Program-made: the position numbers and the translations under genes | Notes under the pieces: generated by a model | What the model was told of the DNA's origin: nothing | The model's input: only the letters and a program-made list of their open reading frames with translations | Databases searched by the model: none | In this document: in pieces, positions 1 to 11,721 of the stretch | Layout: each line of letters starts with the position of its first letter | Numbering within the stretch: the first letter of the stretch is position 1 | From: Lindgomyces ingoldianus | Taxonomy: Eukaryota > Ascomycota > Dothideomycetes > Pleosporales > Lindgomycetaceae | Assembly (NCBI RefSeq): GCF_010093535.1 | Contig: NW_022985162.1 | Coordinates: 1,793,428-1,857,427, forward strand | Length of the DNA: 64,000 nt | Reading direction: 5' to 3'

Positions 1-3000
1 GACTCGGGGGATAGCGACGATGAGGGCAAACGGGCTGTACACTACTATAGTTTGGATGGAGCTGCGCGTTTGAGTCGTTTGAGCACTGCCAACGACTTCC
101 ACTCTCCTCCAGAAGATGACGAAGAGGCCAAGGCCCGCGAGAGCAAGCACCGGAGAGTTCTGTCGGAGAACAAGCTTCTCCGCTCACTCCCCAAGCTCAA
201 AACATCGGGCAGAAAGGAAAGCATACGGGACACTGCAGTCGCGGATCGCATGTCCTCGTCTCAGATTTTGCCTCCTCGTCGCTTGGATGATGAGTCTGCT
301 AGCATCTCGAAGGACGAGCAAACTCCGCAGTACAAGTCTAAAGTCACCACTGGTCAGGAAATACATGTCGAGAAACGGCGTCTTTCTATTTCTCGCAGGA
401 GTAGACATGGTAGCATCGCGGGCATCTCGAAAGGCAAAGCACCTGTTACACTTGCGAAGCGGCTTCAGCAAATATTCGAGTTCGATAGCTTGGAAGAAGT
501 AATTTCCGGTTTGTTCCTGTACTGTAGTCTTCAGGCTCCGCTAACATTAACAGAGTATCCATGTTGGCTGTTGCAGAGCATACTTCTTCAAGGTTACATG
601 TACATCACCCAAAGGCACGTCTGCTTTTATGCGTATATACCGAAGAAACACGTAAGACACCTGAACGCTTTGCTGTAGTGGAGCTTACTCTTTGTAGCAC
701 GATGTCAGCAAGACTGGGTATCTCTTCAAACGCGGTCGATCGAAGTACAACAGATACTGGTTCATTCTGCGGGGGGACGTACTTGCATACTACACAAATC
801 CTGCAGATTTGTATTTTCCACGCAATCGGGTCAATTTGCAGTATGCAATATCTGCAGAGACACTAGAAACTAAGGATAAGAGCAAAGATGAGACTATTTT
901 CGTGGTCACCACCGATGAAAGGACTTACCAATTCAAAGCGGATAGCGTTGCGAGTGCGAAGGAGTGGGTTCGTTCCATCCAAAAGGTTATTTTTCGAACA
1001 CACAACGAGGGAAACAGCGTCAAGATATCGTTACCTATTCAGAATGTGCTCGAGATTGAAGAAAGCACCATTCTCGACTTTGCCGATACTGTCAAGGTTC
1101 GAGTGATCGATAACGACGAAACGTTTGCTATTGACGAAGTTTGTTTGCCCTCCCTCAAACATTTCGAACATTTCTCTGACCTACGTGTAGTACTTCTTTT
1201 CCTTTTTTACGAATGGACAAGACGCGCTCAACGTGCTACGCATCATGATCAACGATAATGAGCATCATCATGAAACTCCCAGCCAGGCCGGGCTGGATGC
1301 GAAGTTCCCTGTAAGAGTGAGCATCTCCGGGCAGCGTGATAATCTCGTGTCTCAAGACAGTCTTGTGGATACACCTCAGATCAAGGAAAATGTCCGTGCC
1401 ACATTGTCCCCACTACCAGCGCCGCACGTAGGGCGCTCAACTTCCCGAGTGAGCGGAGAGTCTGGACGGTCAAGTGTTGATGTGAAACGAAGAAGCCATG
1501 ATGTACGGCGTAGCATGGACTTATCTCGTAGTCTTCGTCGGCCTAGTCAAGAGGTTCGGCGCAGCTTCAGTGGCAGTCATCGTGACGCACCTTCCAAAAG
1601 TCGGCCTGGTGATCGATCGCCATTGTCTGCAAAACCTCAAGATTCATCAGAGTCGGCCACGAACTCGTTTGACCCTGGCACCGAATCGTCTGCTGCTGTA
1701 CAATCGATAGACGAGAGCAATGCTTCTGCAAGCCAGATACTGGGTCGTTCCGACGTCTTCCGAGCACCAGTCGTTCACCCGCCGGGAGTCTCTGCATCAG
1801 ATAACTCTGATAGCGCCGCGAGACACTCACAGGATACTACCCGCTCCTCTGGGGCTGGTGCTGGGAAAGCCCACCTGAAGTCGCCACGACTTTCACATCG
1901 CAAACAAGGCGGTAGCTCGGGTAATGGTCATTCACCTCTAGGCACGCCCGATGTGGAAGATGAATCAGAGACCCAACAAATGAACGCTCGTTTATCGGGC
2001 TCCTCTTCCGCGCTCCAAGACCTTGCCTCCTATCCTCTTCAAAAAGCGTCAGGACTTGCTGGCTTCCTCAGAACGCGATCAAAGCGAATGGGCAATCTGC
2101 TTGCAACAGAGTCTATGGGATACTACGAAAAAGTATCTGGCATGTTAGCAGGCGGTAGAAAGCATTACAACACCGCCGACGGCTTGGAACCTGATGATCG
2201 GGTCCACGGGCTAGAAGAGGATGAAGACGCGGTAAAGGCAGCAGAACACTTCCGGGAACATTTTGCATTCCCAGAAACTGAACAGTTGCAATCATCATTC
2301 TTTGCCTCTCTGCAACGAGTACTCCCTAACTACGGCAAGATCTATATCAGCGCCCGATATTTCTGTTTCCGGAGCCTGATGCCCACTTCAAAAACTAAGG
2401 TATGTGTTCTCCACTCCCAACCATGGTAACCGACTCGGCTGATTGTCTTAGATCATCCTCCCGATGCGCGACATCGAGAATGTCAATAAGGAGAATGGGT
2501 TTCGGATGGGATACCACGGACTGGCAGTGGTCATACGAGGTCATGAAGAGCTCTTTTTTGAATTTTCCAAGGCCGAGTACCGCGACGATTGTGCCATCAC
2601 CATCCTTCGCATCCTCGAGAGTACTAAATATATCGAGGACGATAAATCGTCTTCATCTGGCATGGATAGCGACGATGAAGCAGCAAAGGTAGAGCACGAC
2701 CTCTTACAAGAGGCGCGCCAGGGGCTTGAGACTACCCTACCGGCTTCTTCTGTTGACATGTCGCAGATTATGCGCGGCGCTGACCATGATCGGATACCGT
2801 TAATCTTTGATGACCCTCTTGCGTCCATTGTGGACTTCAAACCCCCCGAGTCGTTGACTATTGTGTGTCTCACAATCGGATCCAGAGGTGATGTTCAGCC
2901 ATACATTGCGCTTTGCAAAGAGCTACTGAAAGAAGGCCACAAACCACGAATAGCAACCCATGCCGAGTTCGAACCTTGGGTACGAAATCACGGTATTGAC

Positions 3001-4422
3001 TTTGCTCCTGTTGAGGGAAATCCCGCGGAGTTGATGAGAATCTGCGTTGAACATGGCATGTTCACTTTCAACTTCCTGAAGGAGGCTAACTCGAAGTTCC
3101 GAGGATGGCTTGATGACGTCTGTAGTTCTGCATGGAAGGCCTGTCAGGGTGCCGATGTGCTTATCGAGAGTCCAAGTGCGATGGCCGGTATCCATATTGC
3201 CGAAGCTCTCGAGATCCCCTATTTCCGTGCCTTCACAATGCCATGGACCCGTACGCGAACGTATCCACATGCGTTTTCGGTTCTGGAGAAGAAGATGGGT
3301 GGTGCCTATAATAGTTTCACTTATGTCACCTTTGATACGATATTCTGGACTGCCATTTCCGGTCAGATCAATAGGTGGCGGCGTCGAGAACTGGGCCTTC
3401 AAAACACCAATCCGACCAAAATGCAGGCAAATCTGCGACCGTTTATGTACAATTTCAGCCCTTCCGTTGTCCCACCACCGCTTGACTGGCCCGATTGGAT
3501 TCGCGTCACGGGTTACTGGTTCCTCGACGAGGCCGCGTCTTATGAGCCTCCTGCTGACCTTCTCGCATTTATTCAGAGAGCACGAGACGACGGGAAGAAG
3601 CTTGTCTATGTCGGCTTTGGCTCTATCGTTATTGATGATCCTGCTGCCCTTACGAAGACTGTCGTGGACTCTGTGCTGAAGGCAGACGTTCGTTGCGTGC
3701 TTTCCAAAGGGTGGTCGGACAGGCTAGAGACAAAGGATGCCTCGAAGCCGGAGATGCCTCTTCCTCCAGACATCTTCCAAATACAGGCTGCCCCTCATGA
3801 CTGGTTATTCAAGCAGATGGACGCAGCTGTCCACCATGGTGGATCCGGCACTACCGGAGCGAGTCTCCGGGCAGGAATTCCAACAGTTATCAAGCCATTC
3901 TTTGGGGACCAGTTCTTCTTTGCGCAGCGCGTGGAGGATCTGGGTGTTGGCCAATGGCTTAGAAAGGTCAATACTTCGGCGCTTAGCCGAGCTATGTGGG
4001 AGATGACTACCAGTCAGCGATATATAATCAAGGCAAGATATCTCGGGAAGAAGATCCGTCAGGTAGGTTATTGCATAGACGCTTAGGCGCTTCGCCATGC
4101 TAAAAACCAGTAGGACAATGGGCCCCAAACGGCTATTCAGACCATCTACCGAGAGCTTGATCGGGCGAAGTCACTGATCAAGAAGCACGCGAGACGGGGA
4201 GACGGCACAGACGAGTTTGATGAAGACTGGACTCTCATTGACAACTACGATGAAGTTGACATACCCCAGTCTTTCGAGATAGAGAAGGCCCTTGCGGGGA
4301 TACATCGAGCGTCGATCGATACGTCTCGAGTAGGGAGCGAGCCGTCGGCGTTAGGGAGCATGGTGTTAAAGGGCGCAAGCGCGTCAAAGCGCAACTCGGA
4401 GTCGGCATATAGAGAGGAATAG
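1..4422 (+). CDS. ATG26: Sterol 3-beta-glucosyltransferase Atg26, 5' truncated by window edge
   Basis: The enzyme transfers glucose from UDP-glucose to the 3-hydroxyl of ergosterol; in some fungi it also serves pexophagy. The frame is open from base 1, so the start lies outside the window. Exons read as 1-508, 554-651, 698-1138, 1191-2399, 2452-4062 and 4114-4422 (1391 visible residues). In order I see: a first GRAM segment ([19 protein letters not shown], near residue 170), a PH domain ([21 protein letters not shown], about 208-300, here abbreviated at the edges), a long Ser/Arg-rich linker, a second GRAM segment (about 705-800), and a GT1/GT28 glycosyltransferase. The last begins at [19 protein letters not shown] near 886 and carries the donor-site signature [15 protein letters not shown] near 1212. 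This domain order is diagnostic of fungal Atg26. The tail after 1300 is acidic and then Ser-rich. FCP1 follows on the same strand. Confidence 0.95.
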
Positions 4423-5330
4423 GGAGACTGGGAGATTGTTTTCTTGTTGATACATTTCCAGGTTTGGTGACACTCTGATAGGGCTAGATAGACATGACGG
4501 CACGACATCTGGAGCGATCTGCATAATATACCTCTGGGCGCTGGCGTAGATAATGGGCGGTATAGATTGTATTTGAAGTTCGGAGCAGGTCTGGGGACTA
4601 GTGTTATCCAAACCAGTGCAGAAGGGCAGAAAGGGTCTCTACTTGGCTACCTGCGTGAAGTCGAATTAAGTCAGGATTCCATTGTTGTTGTTGGCAGCCT
4701 CTAGCATCTAGTATAGTTACATATATACGTTAGTTGACTGGTAACAGTGCTGCCTGGACGACAGCGCTCTCGACAGGGTTGAAACGAACGAGGGTGCGCG
4801 GCGCTGGCCGTTCGTTCTTTGCGCGGTGTCGAGAGCGGTCGGCTCACCTGTATCACGTGATGGGGTTAGATTGGTTGCGGCCTAGCGCACCACCCCAGGC
4901 AGAGCGGCGGCGATACAAAAGGCTGTTGCTCCCCGCGCTCAGGCGCTTTGTGAAAACTGCTGGTGCTGAAAAAGAGGCTCACCCTCCCTGCTGAGCCACA
5001 CATTTTCTACCCCCGTTCAGACTGCGCACACACACCTCACCACCACCGCGTCAACCCACAACTGCGACACCCCCCCCGCCTCGGATTCTGGTATTCTGGT
5101 ATTCTGCCATTCTCTTCCAACCATTGCTGCCGCCGAGCCTGCCCCCGTGTTCGTGTTGTCATAGCTCCCCGCTTGCAGCTGCACGGCTCTGACGCGACTA
5201 GCACCCAAGCTCCTTCCGAGCTCATTCACCACCCCAGCCAGTCCCGAATGCGCTCATTGAAACCGCGACGCGCCCTCCGCCACAAACACCACAACCACGT
5301 TCTAACTCGCATGGGCCTGCGCAACGAGGA
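4423..5330. other. Intergenic region, ATG26 3' flank and FCP1 leader
   Basis: No gene seen. The part from about 4980 to 5330 is strongly C-rich on the + strand (runs of CCACC and CCCCCC), as is common in fungal 5' leaders. A TCACGTGA palindrome lies at 4853-4860. Several open frames here are low-complexity leader sequence and match no family I know. Confidence 0.6.
4853..4860. promoter_or_regulatory. TCACGTGA palindrome upstream of FCP1
   Basis: A perfect 8-base palindrome containing the CACGTG E-box core bound by bHLH factors of the Cbf1/Pho4/SREBP class, about 470 bases before the FCP1 start codon. The same 8-mer occurs at 47101-47108 and at 50139-50146. Function is inferred from the motif only. 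Confidence 0.35.
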
Positions 5331-7903
5331 ATGAAGCTCCGATCGCCGCCCGGTCTGCACTATCCCATCACCGTCGTCGAGCTTGCTCGGAAGCACGATG
5401 ATGAGATCCAGCGCTCGTCGCCGCTCTTCACTTACTACTACGAGAGTGTAGTCACTGAGGGTAACAAGTATGGCGAGACTAATGAGGTCAAGAAGAAGTT
5501 CCCCGCCAAGTTCGACTCCTCTGCCGACGGCATCATCGGCCAGTGGTTCATCAAGAATGGCACCGTCATTCACCGTCCCGGGTAAGCGCGCCTGAGCATG
5601 CTGCGAACACCAACCGCTGACACAAACACAGGGTTGATCTCGTTGAAATAGAAGAGCCCTGCACTCATGAGATCCAGTTTGGCTCCTTGTGCGCTAATTG
5701 CGGCAAGGACATGACTGAGGTTGATTACCTCACCGAAGAGCGCAATGTCGACCGAGCGACCATCAACATGACCCATGACAACATCGCCTTGCTTGTTAGC
5801 CAGAAGGAAGCTGTTCGCGCAGAGGAGGACTCTAAGCGTCGATTGCTTGGTGCCAAAAAGCTGTCCCTCATTGTCGACCTCGACCAGACCGTCATCCACA
5901 CAACCTGCGAGCGCACAATTGCAGAGTGGCAAGCGGACCCAGAGAACCCAAACTACGAGGCTGTGAAGGACGTTCGAAGCTTTCAGCTTGCCGATGACAA
6001 TGTCGCCAACGTGGCTGCGAACTGGTACTACGTCAAAATGCGCCCCGGTCTGAAGGACTTCTTTGACAGAGTCTCGACAATGTACGAGATGCATGTCTAC
6101 ACAATGGCCACCCGAGCTTACGCACAGGCTGTTGCGAAGATCATTGACCCAGACCGGAGGTATTTTGGCGATAGGATCCTCAGTCGCGATGAGAACTACA
6201 CCGACAAGCTCAAGACGCTCCATCGGCTGTTTCCGACCAATACAGACATGGTAGTCATCATTGACGACAGAGCCGATATCTGGCATTACAGTGACAACCT
6301 CATCCGCGTGCCTGTTTTCAACTTCTTCCCCGGTGCAGGAGACATCAACGCCAGCTTTCTGCCCAAACAACAGGAACTGGTCACCTCTGCTGTGAGAGCT
6401 CCTTTACCTGAGCTAACACCAATCAAGGATAGTATAGGAGCAGAAGGTGAAACCGCCATACCATTTTCCGTTGCAGGAAAGCCCACTGAAACTGTGTCCA
6501 CAGAAATTTCAAATGGCACCTTAACCGAGCTAGAGCAACAGCTGCTCTCAATGAGTGGCGGGGATAGTCCAGAAGTCCTTGAACAGCAGGTCAAAGAGCA
6601 AGAGAAGGTCATCATATCACAACAAACAGAGCGACCTTTACTACAGAAGCAGCTCTTGCTTGATCAGGAAGATGAGGCAGCCGAGGCCGAAGACAGTGAG
6701 CAGCCGGTCGAGGCTGAAAACGGCGACACGCAATCGAGCGAACACCACAGGCATCGGCACGGTCTTCTGCACGACGACGATAGGGGTTTAGACCTCATCG
6801 AAGAATGCCTGAATCGTGTACACCGCTCATTCTACGATGAGTACCAGAAGAAGAAGACCGGCCCCCAGGGTGGCCGTATTGCCGAACTACGAGGCGAGAA
6901 GAGCCCCAAGAAACGGACACTGGAGGAATTCGTGCCCGACGTCAAGGTCTTGATGCCAAGAATGAAGCGTGAAGTTCTTGCCGGGACTACCATAGTATTT
7001 TCAGGCATTATACCACTAGGTTTAGATGTGCAATTGTAAGTTCGCGAGCTTTCATCCCGTCTTGTAGAGACGATGCTAATTTAAGTTAGCTCTGACTTTG
7101 CGTTATGGATAAAGAGCTTTGGAGCGGAAGTGTCCCTCAACGTAAACAGGCAAACCACCCATGTTATCGCCAACCCGGATAGAAAGACTACCAAAGTCAA
7201 AAAAGCCGCCCGCAATCCTCATATAAAGATCGTCAACGCCGACTGGATGTTCCAATGCTGCACAAGATGGGAGCGTGTCGACGAGGCACCCTACGTCATC
7301 GAAGTAGATACGGCCGAACGAGGAGGATCTCCATTTGAAGATCTTGAGGACGACGACCTTGCAGTTACCGGTGACGAGGAGGGCGACAACGCGGACGAAG
7401 CAGTATCACCAGTGGAGCTAGATATGTCAGATGAGAAGTGGCAATCACTCGGTGACGAGTTCCAGGATTTTATGGACGAATCTGAGGACACGGACCAGGA
7501 CAGCAATTCCGACTCCGAGAGCATTCACTCTGACACAGGCGCTTTAGCAGACTCAAAACGAAGCAAAAAGAAGAGGAAGCGTACAACTGGCTCTACGGAC
7601 GTGAGTGATGCGGAGGATAGCGATACAAGTGTCAATAGTACGTCCCGATTACAGAGAAGGAAAAAACGTGTCCTGGAACGCGTGACGTCTCTGACAAACG
7701 TTGTGTCGGCAGATAAATCTTCAGGCCTTCCAAGTCCGGAAACAACTGGCCCAGAGGAAGGTCAAGGTGACGAAGATGGGAAAAACGCTGTTGCTGCCAA
7801 TTTTGGCGGAGGTGAGGCGGAAGACGAGGACGAAGTAGAGGCGGAACTGCTAGCGGGGTTCCAAAATTCCGACAGTGAAGGCGATGATGAATCGCAAGAG
7901 TAA
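5331..7903 (+). CDS. FCP1: RNA polymerase II CTD phosphatase Fcp1
   Basis: This nuclear phosphatase removes phosphate from the heptad-repeat tail of the largest RNA polymerase II subunit, recycling the polymerase. Exons are 5331-5581, 5632-7035 and 7090-7903 (822 aa). The catalytic signature VDLDQTVIH (the DxDxT nucleophile loop of the HAD-like FCP family) is near residue 160, and the downstream metal-binding pair VVIIDDRADIW is near 290. A Cys pair (LCANCGKD) precedes the catalytic domain, as in the family. A BRCT domain follows at about 530-625 (TTIVFSGIIPLG through WMFQCCTRWE), and the C-terminus is acidic with short basic clusters (KRSKKKRKR). The start is the ATG opening MKLRSPPG, typical for fungal Fcp1. 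The second intron interrupts the BRCT domain. Confidence 0.95.
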
Positions 7904-8756
7904 ATATGGAGGCGGTATATCGTTTGGCGTTCATCTTGACTGCACCTGCATAGCGAGGTGTCTGGCTTTTTGGGAGTTTATAGCCTGGAGTGCTCTCGGG
8001 AATACCTTCTTGGTCGAGTTGGACACTATGATTTTTGACTGGATTACGGTTACAGGATCTGGAGTGGCATATAAGGGGTGTTCTGGTGGACTTGCATCCT
8101 AGATAGAGCTGCGGAGACGCCGTCATGTGCGCAGACGTACTTGTTATTTGATATCCCCATCCAAGCTGAAGGGGTTCTGCCTGTTCACGCCTTCGTGCTG
8201 TGCATTTGCCTCTCCCGTCACCATAAGCTAGAGAATACAGCCCTGTCTTACTGGAAACAGACAATGCTGCCGAATCTAAAATATCGCCGCCACGATGCCT
8301 AGCCAGGGATCTAGAGGGGGACGACCATGGCGATGTCGTCTTATAGCAATAGGTAGCAATGACCGCCAACTACAGCAGATGAGGGTGGATACTTCTGCAG
8401 CAAATCCTGGTGGCTGCGTGGGGCAAGCTCGCAGGCAGTCAAGGCTGAGGCTGATGATCTTGGGGCCCATTTTGCTAGCCCGCTGCATCACAGCCTTTCA
8501 CCATTCCAACACACGTCCACTAACCACACCGGCCCGTCTACTGCCCTGCCCGTCAGCGTGGTCCATGTGGAACTCCACCTTAGGCAAAAATACAACGAGC
8601 GGCCGCTGCTTTCCTTCAAATACCCAGCCTGACTGACTACTCCTACTCCAACTCTAACTCCAACCGTCGGTGTTGCTTTGCGGAGCTTCTCTCGCCCACC
8701 ACCTACCATCGTTCTCCAACACATTCCCCGTTGCCGCCTCAGGCTCTGTCCTAAGT
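7904..8756. other. Intergenic region between FCP1 and the F-box-like gene
   Basis: 853 bases without a recognisable gene on either strand. It holds the FCP1 3' flank and the promoter and pyrimidine-rich leader (about 8500-8750) of the next gene. Short open frames match nothing I recognise. Confidence 0.55.
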
Positions 8757-10718
8757 ATGGCAGGCCTTAATTTTATGGACTTGTCGGTCGATATTAAAAC
8801 TCTTATTGTCCAACACGTAAGTAGGGCCTGCGGGGGCCCAGGGCACAAGGCGCCCGGCTGTTAAGCTTCTTCGTCTGTGGTGCAACAGCGGCACGTACAC
8901 TTGCGGGGACGGCTCAACGGCCTGCAAGACAGGGATTCTTCATAGACTGTTGGCTAATAAACTGCTGCGCAGGTCATCCGGCCAACCGACCTTAAGAACC
9001 TATGCCTCGTCTGCAAACAGCTACACGAAATCAGCGTCCGTCAGCTCTACCACGAAGTAACCCTCGACGTCGGAAGCGCAAACGATAACAAGCTGGGCGC
9101 GTTCCTAAACCCGAGGAACATTGGCCTAAAGCATGTCAGGAAGCTGGATCTCTACCTTGCGGATGTCTTGGACAAGTGCAATCAGCTACAACAGGCGCAC
9201 TTTGCGATCCGGATGATCCTCGAGCTGCTTCCGGAAAACATATTGGAGAAGTTTTCATGGCATCCTTGGTCGCCATTCTCGGGGGAGAATCTGATCCTGC
9301 TGTACAAGAAACAGAAGAAGATGAAATGGCTCGAGGGCATTGCGCTCGACAAAGAGGTTCTGCAGCAGTTGGAAAAGATCCCTGATTTTGACAAGGTATT
9401 CGAGAATGTAAAGAAGCTGGGACTGTATCCGGATAGTCGGGAAGGTACGTCGCCTCATCACTCAAACCGTCATGAGGGATCTGGAGCTAATTCACCGTCA
9501 AGTACTGGACTTCTGCCATCTGTTAGTGAAGAAGTCCCCGAAGGTGGAAAAGATTACACTGCATGCTAGCTTCGAGGAGAGCGATTCCCCAATACCTAAC
9601 CGAGAGCTGAATGACTCTAGCACTGGTCCTGGGCTGATAACGAGTACCATGTTTAGTCACATGCATCCGTTCGCAAAATGCACCCCGATGGCATTGAAGG
9701 AAATTACTCTGCAAAAGATCAACCTACGATATGCCACCGAGTCATATTGCAGGTTGATCGACTTCCGGACTGTTAAATCAATTCGAGTGTTTGCATGCCC
9801 CGGCGCAGACGCACTATTTGCCGAGCTTTCCAAGAGCACGAAGCTGCCTGAGAAGCTGGAGACACTAGAATGCAAGCATGACGATAATATCGAGAACGAC
9901 GGGCTAGGTGCATTAGACGGCTTCATGTGCTTGGTCTCTGGCATAAAGACCCTCACCATCGATTTGACGCTCGCGAAGAGTTTACCTGCAGCTGCGGGAA
10001 TCATCCGCCATGGCAAAACTTTACAACAACTCAATGTACACGCAAGCCGGATTCCAGACGACTGTGACGAAGAGTTGGTCTACGATTACTCGTCTTTTTC
10101 ACAGATTTGCAAGGATTGCCCGCTATTAGAGCAGATTTCTGTCGCTTTCCCACAGACGTCGATTCTTCGAAATAAGAGTGATTCCTTCACCAACTTTGAG
10201 GTAAGTGCTCTAATTATGACCCCTCTGCGCCCACCAACTGCGGGTTCACTTCGGAATGGCTTTACCTCGGATGCTAAATTGAACGTCTACAGAACTGTTT
10301 AGGTGAACTACCCAACTTAGTAACCCTGAACATCACCACATGGCCGAATAATCAGCCTTCCTCGACAAAAATGCCGCGGAAAGTCTATGAGCACTTGCTG
10401 CAAGGCATGGCGCAGCTCGGTTTTGAGAAGAGTGTCCTCCACGCTACCTTGCACAATCGAACGTCCAAGCTTGCAATCATTGCGTTTGGATCCTCAGACA
10501 AGGTGTATGATCGGGAGGACAGCCAAAATCAGATCATCTTTGTCAAGGGCAGGCAGGTCGACCCGCTCGGCAATGAGAAGTCTACGGCCATCCAGATTGG
10601 CTGGTGCTTGCGCAAGTTTGTGGATGCTGGACCAAAAAGTGATGTCCTTGATTTTTCTCTCTCCAGATCCACGAAGCCACCTACCAGGGATGGGCCGGGA
10701 AGCGACGATTCTGATTAG
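8757..10718 (+). CDS. F-box/leucine-rich-repeat-like protein, function unknown
   Basis: Exons are 8757-8816, 8973-9444, 9503-10200 and 10293-10718 (551 aa). The N-terminus (FMDLSVDIKTLIVQHV, then DLKNLCLVCKQLHEISVRQLY) looks like a degenerate F-box as seen in many fungal F-box/LRR proteins: a short hydrophobic helix pair followed by the LCLVCK-type segment. The rest contains irregular leucine-rich stretches (KKLGLYPDS, KVEKITLHAS, LVTLNITTW) compatible with LRR-like repeats. By family it would be a substrate receptor of an SCF ubiquitin ligase, but no substrate can be named. The first intron (156 bases) is longer than most in this window, and the start rests on the ATG giving MAGLNFMDL directly before the conserved segment. 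The C-terminal exon is rich in charged residues and ends GSDDSD. The F-box assignment is moderate; the coding status is strong. Confidence 0.75.
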
Positions 10719-11721
10719 CCGGAGCACACGGAGTTTGGGTGGGTTCTGGACGGGAGAATGTATCGATACTGCTACTAGCAAGGAGTGGATGGAATAGAAT
10801 CAACCGGAAAAGGAGTATTTGGATCGCCACACAACACTATGTTTGTGTATATAGATATCACCACTCCAATTTGCTCTCAAGCGAATCTGCAATGACAGGA
10901 GGGGTAGCTACGGCAGACTTCTTCGATGGAATTTGTATAAATGATAAATTCAATCTGAAAGCCTTTTCTGTGCTTGAGAAGATTTTCAAAGGAGAATCTA
11001 ACTCGACAGTGTATGTGAAGTTCCAAGCCAGATAGCGTTCTGCTGGGTATAATCATGGTGGCTGATGTTGGACCGATATTTTCACATGATCGACAAGCAA
11101 GATCTCCACCAAGATGTAGTGACGCTCTGATTGGTGGTGCACGCAAGATCAAAGATTCGAAGACTACGAAGACAAAGAGGCCCAGCGCGACAAGAAGGTT
11201 GGATGATATTAGAAGCAGGCCTAGAAAACTTAATATGGTGATTGAAGTTTGTTCCACCTAGGCAGGGCTACCCAGGAACGGTTCGAGGCAACTCCACAAC
11301 GTGACCTACCCATCGGGACGTTAAGTTTAGGTAAAGCAATTGACGGGGAGGAACTCGAACACAACCACCAATTCCTCCCGCTGATAGCTGTCAAGCTCGT
11401 CATGAGCTTAGCACCCACTGCCGCACTATCGCCCTGCCGCCATCACTAGCTTGAGCATTGTTCGTCACGAGTTCCCGCGCCGTCCCTGGACACACCCGTG
11501 AAGCTTCGGCAAGCGCATTCGAGGTGAGTTTGAGACTGCTCGGGAAACTTTCTCTTCCACTGTTCTCTCGGGCCGGCGCACAGCATGCAGGCCTGCTCTA
11601 CATATTCTTCCCCCGGACTATTGATTGCGTCTCCTAATCTATTCTTGCGGCTTACATCAGGACAGACTCTTCTCCAACACCGCGGCCGCATCGTCCCCGG
11701 CACATCGTCGGAACAAGCTCC
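10719..11721. other. Intergenic region upstream of the Zn2Cys6 regulator
   Basis: About 1 kb without a supported gene. It contains the 3' flank of the F-box-like gene and the promoter and leader of the regulator. I saw no RNA gene or clear repeat. Confidence 0.55.

Noticed and set aside
5017..5330. Several overlapping frames in the FCP1 leader
   Set aside because: They arise from C-rich low-complexity leader DNA and overlap each other on both strands.
11055..11449. Small frames before the Zn2Cys6 gene
   Set aside because: No homology pattern; likely promoter and leader sequence.
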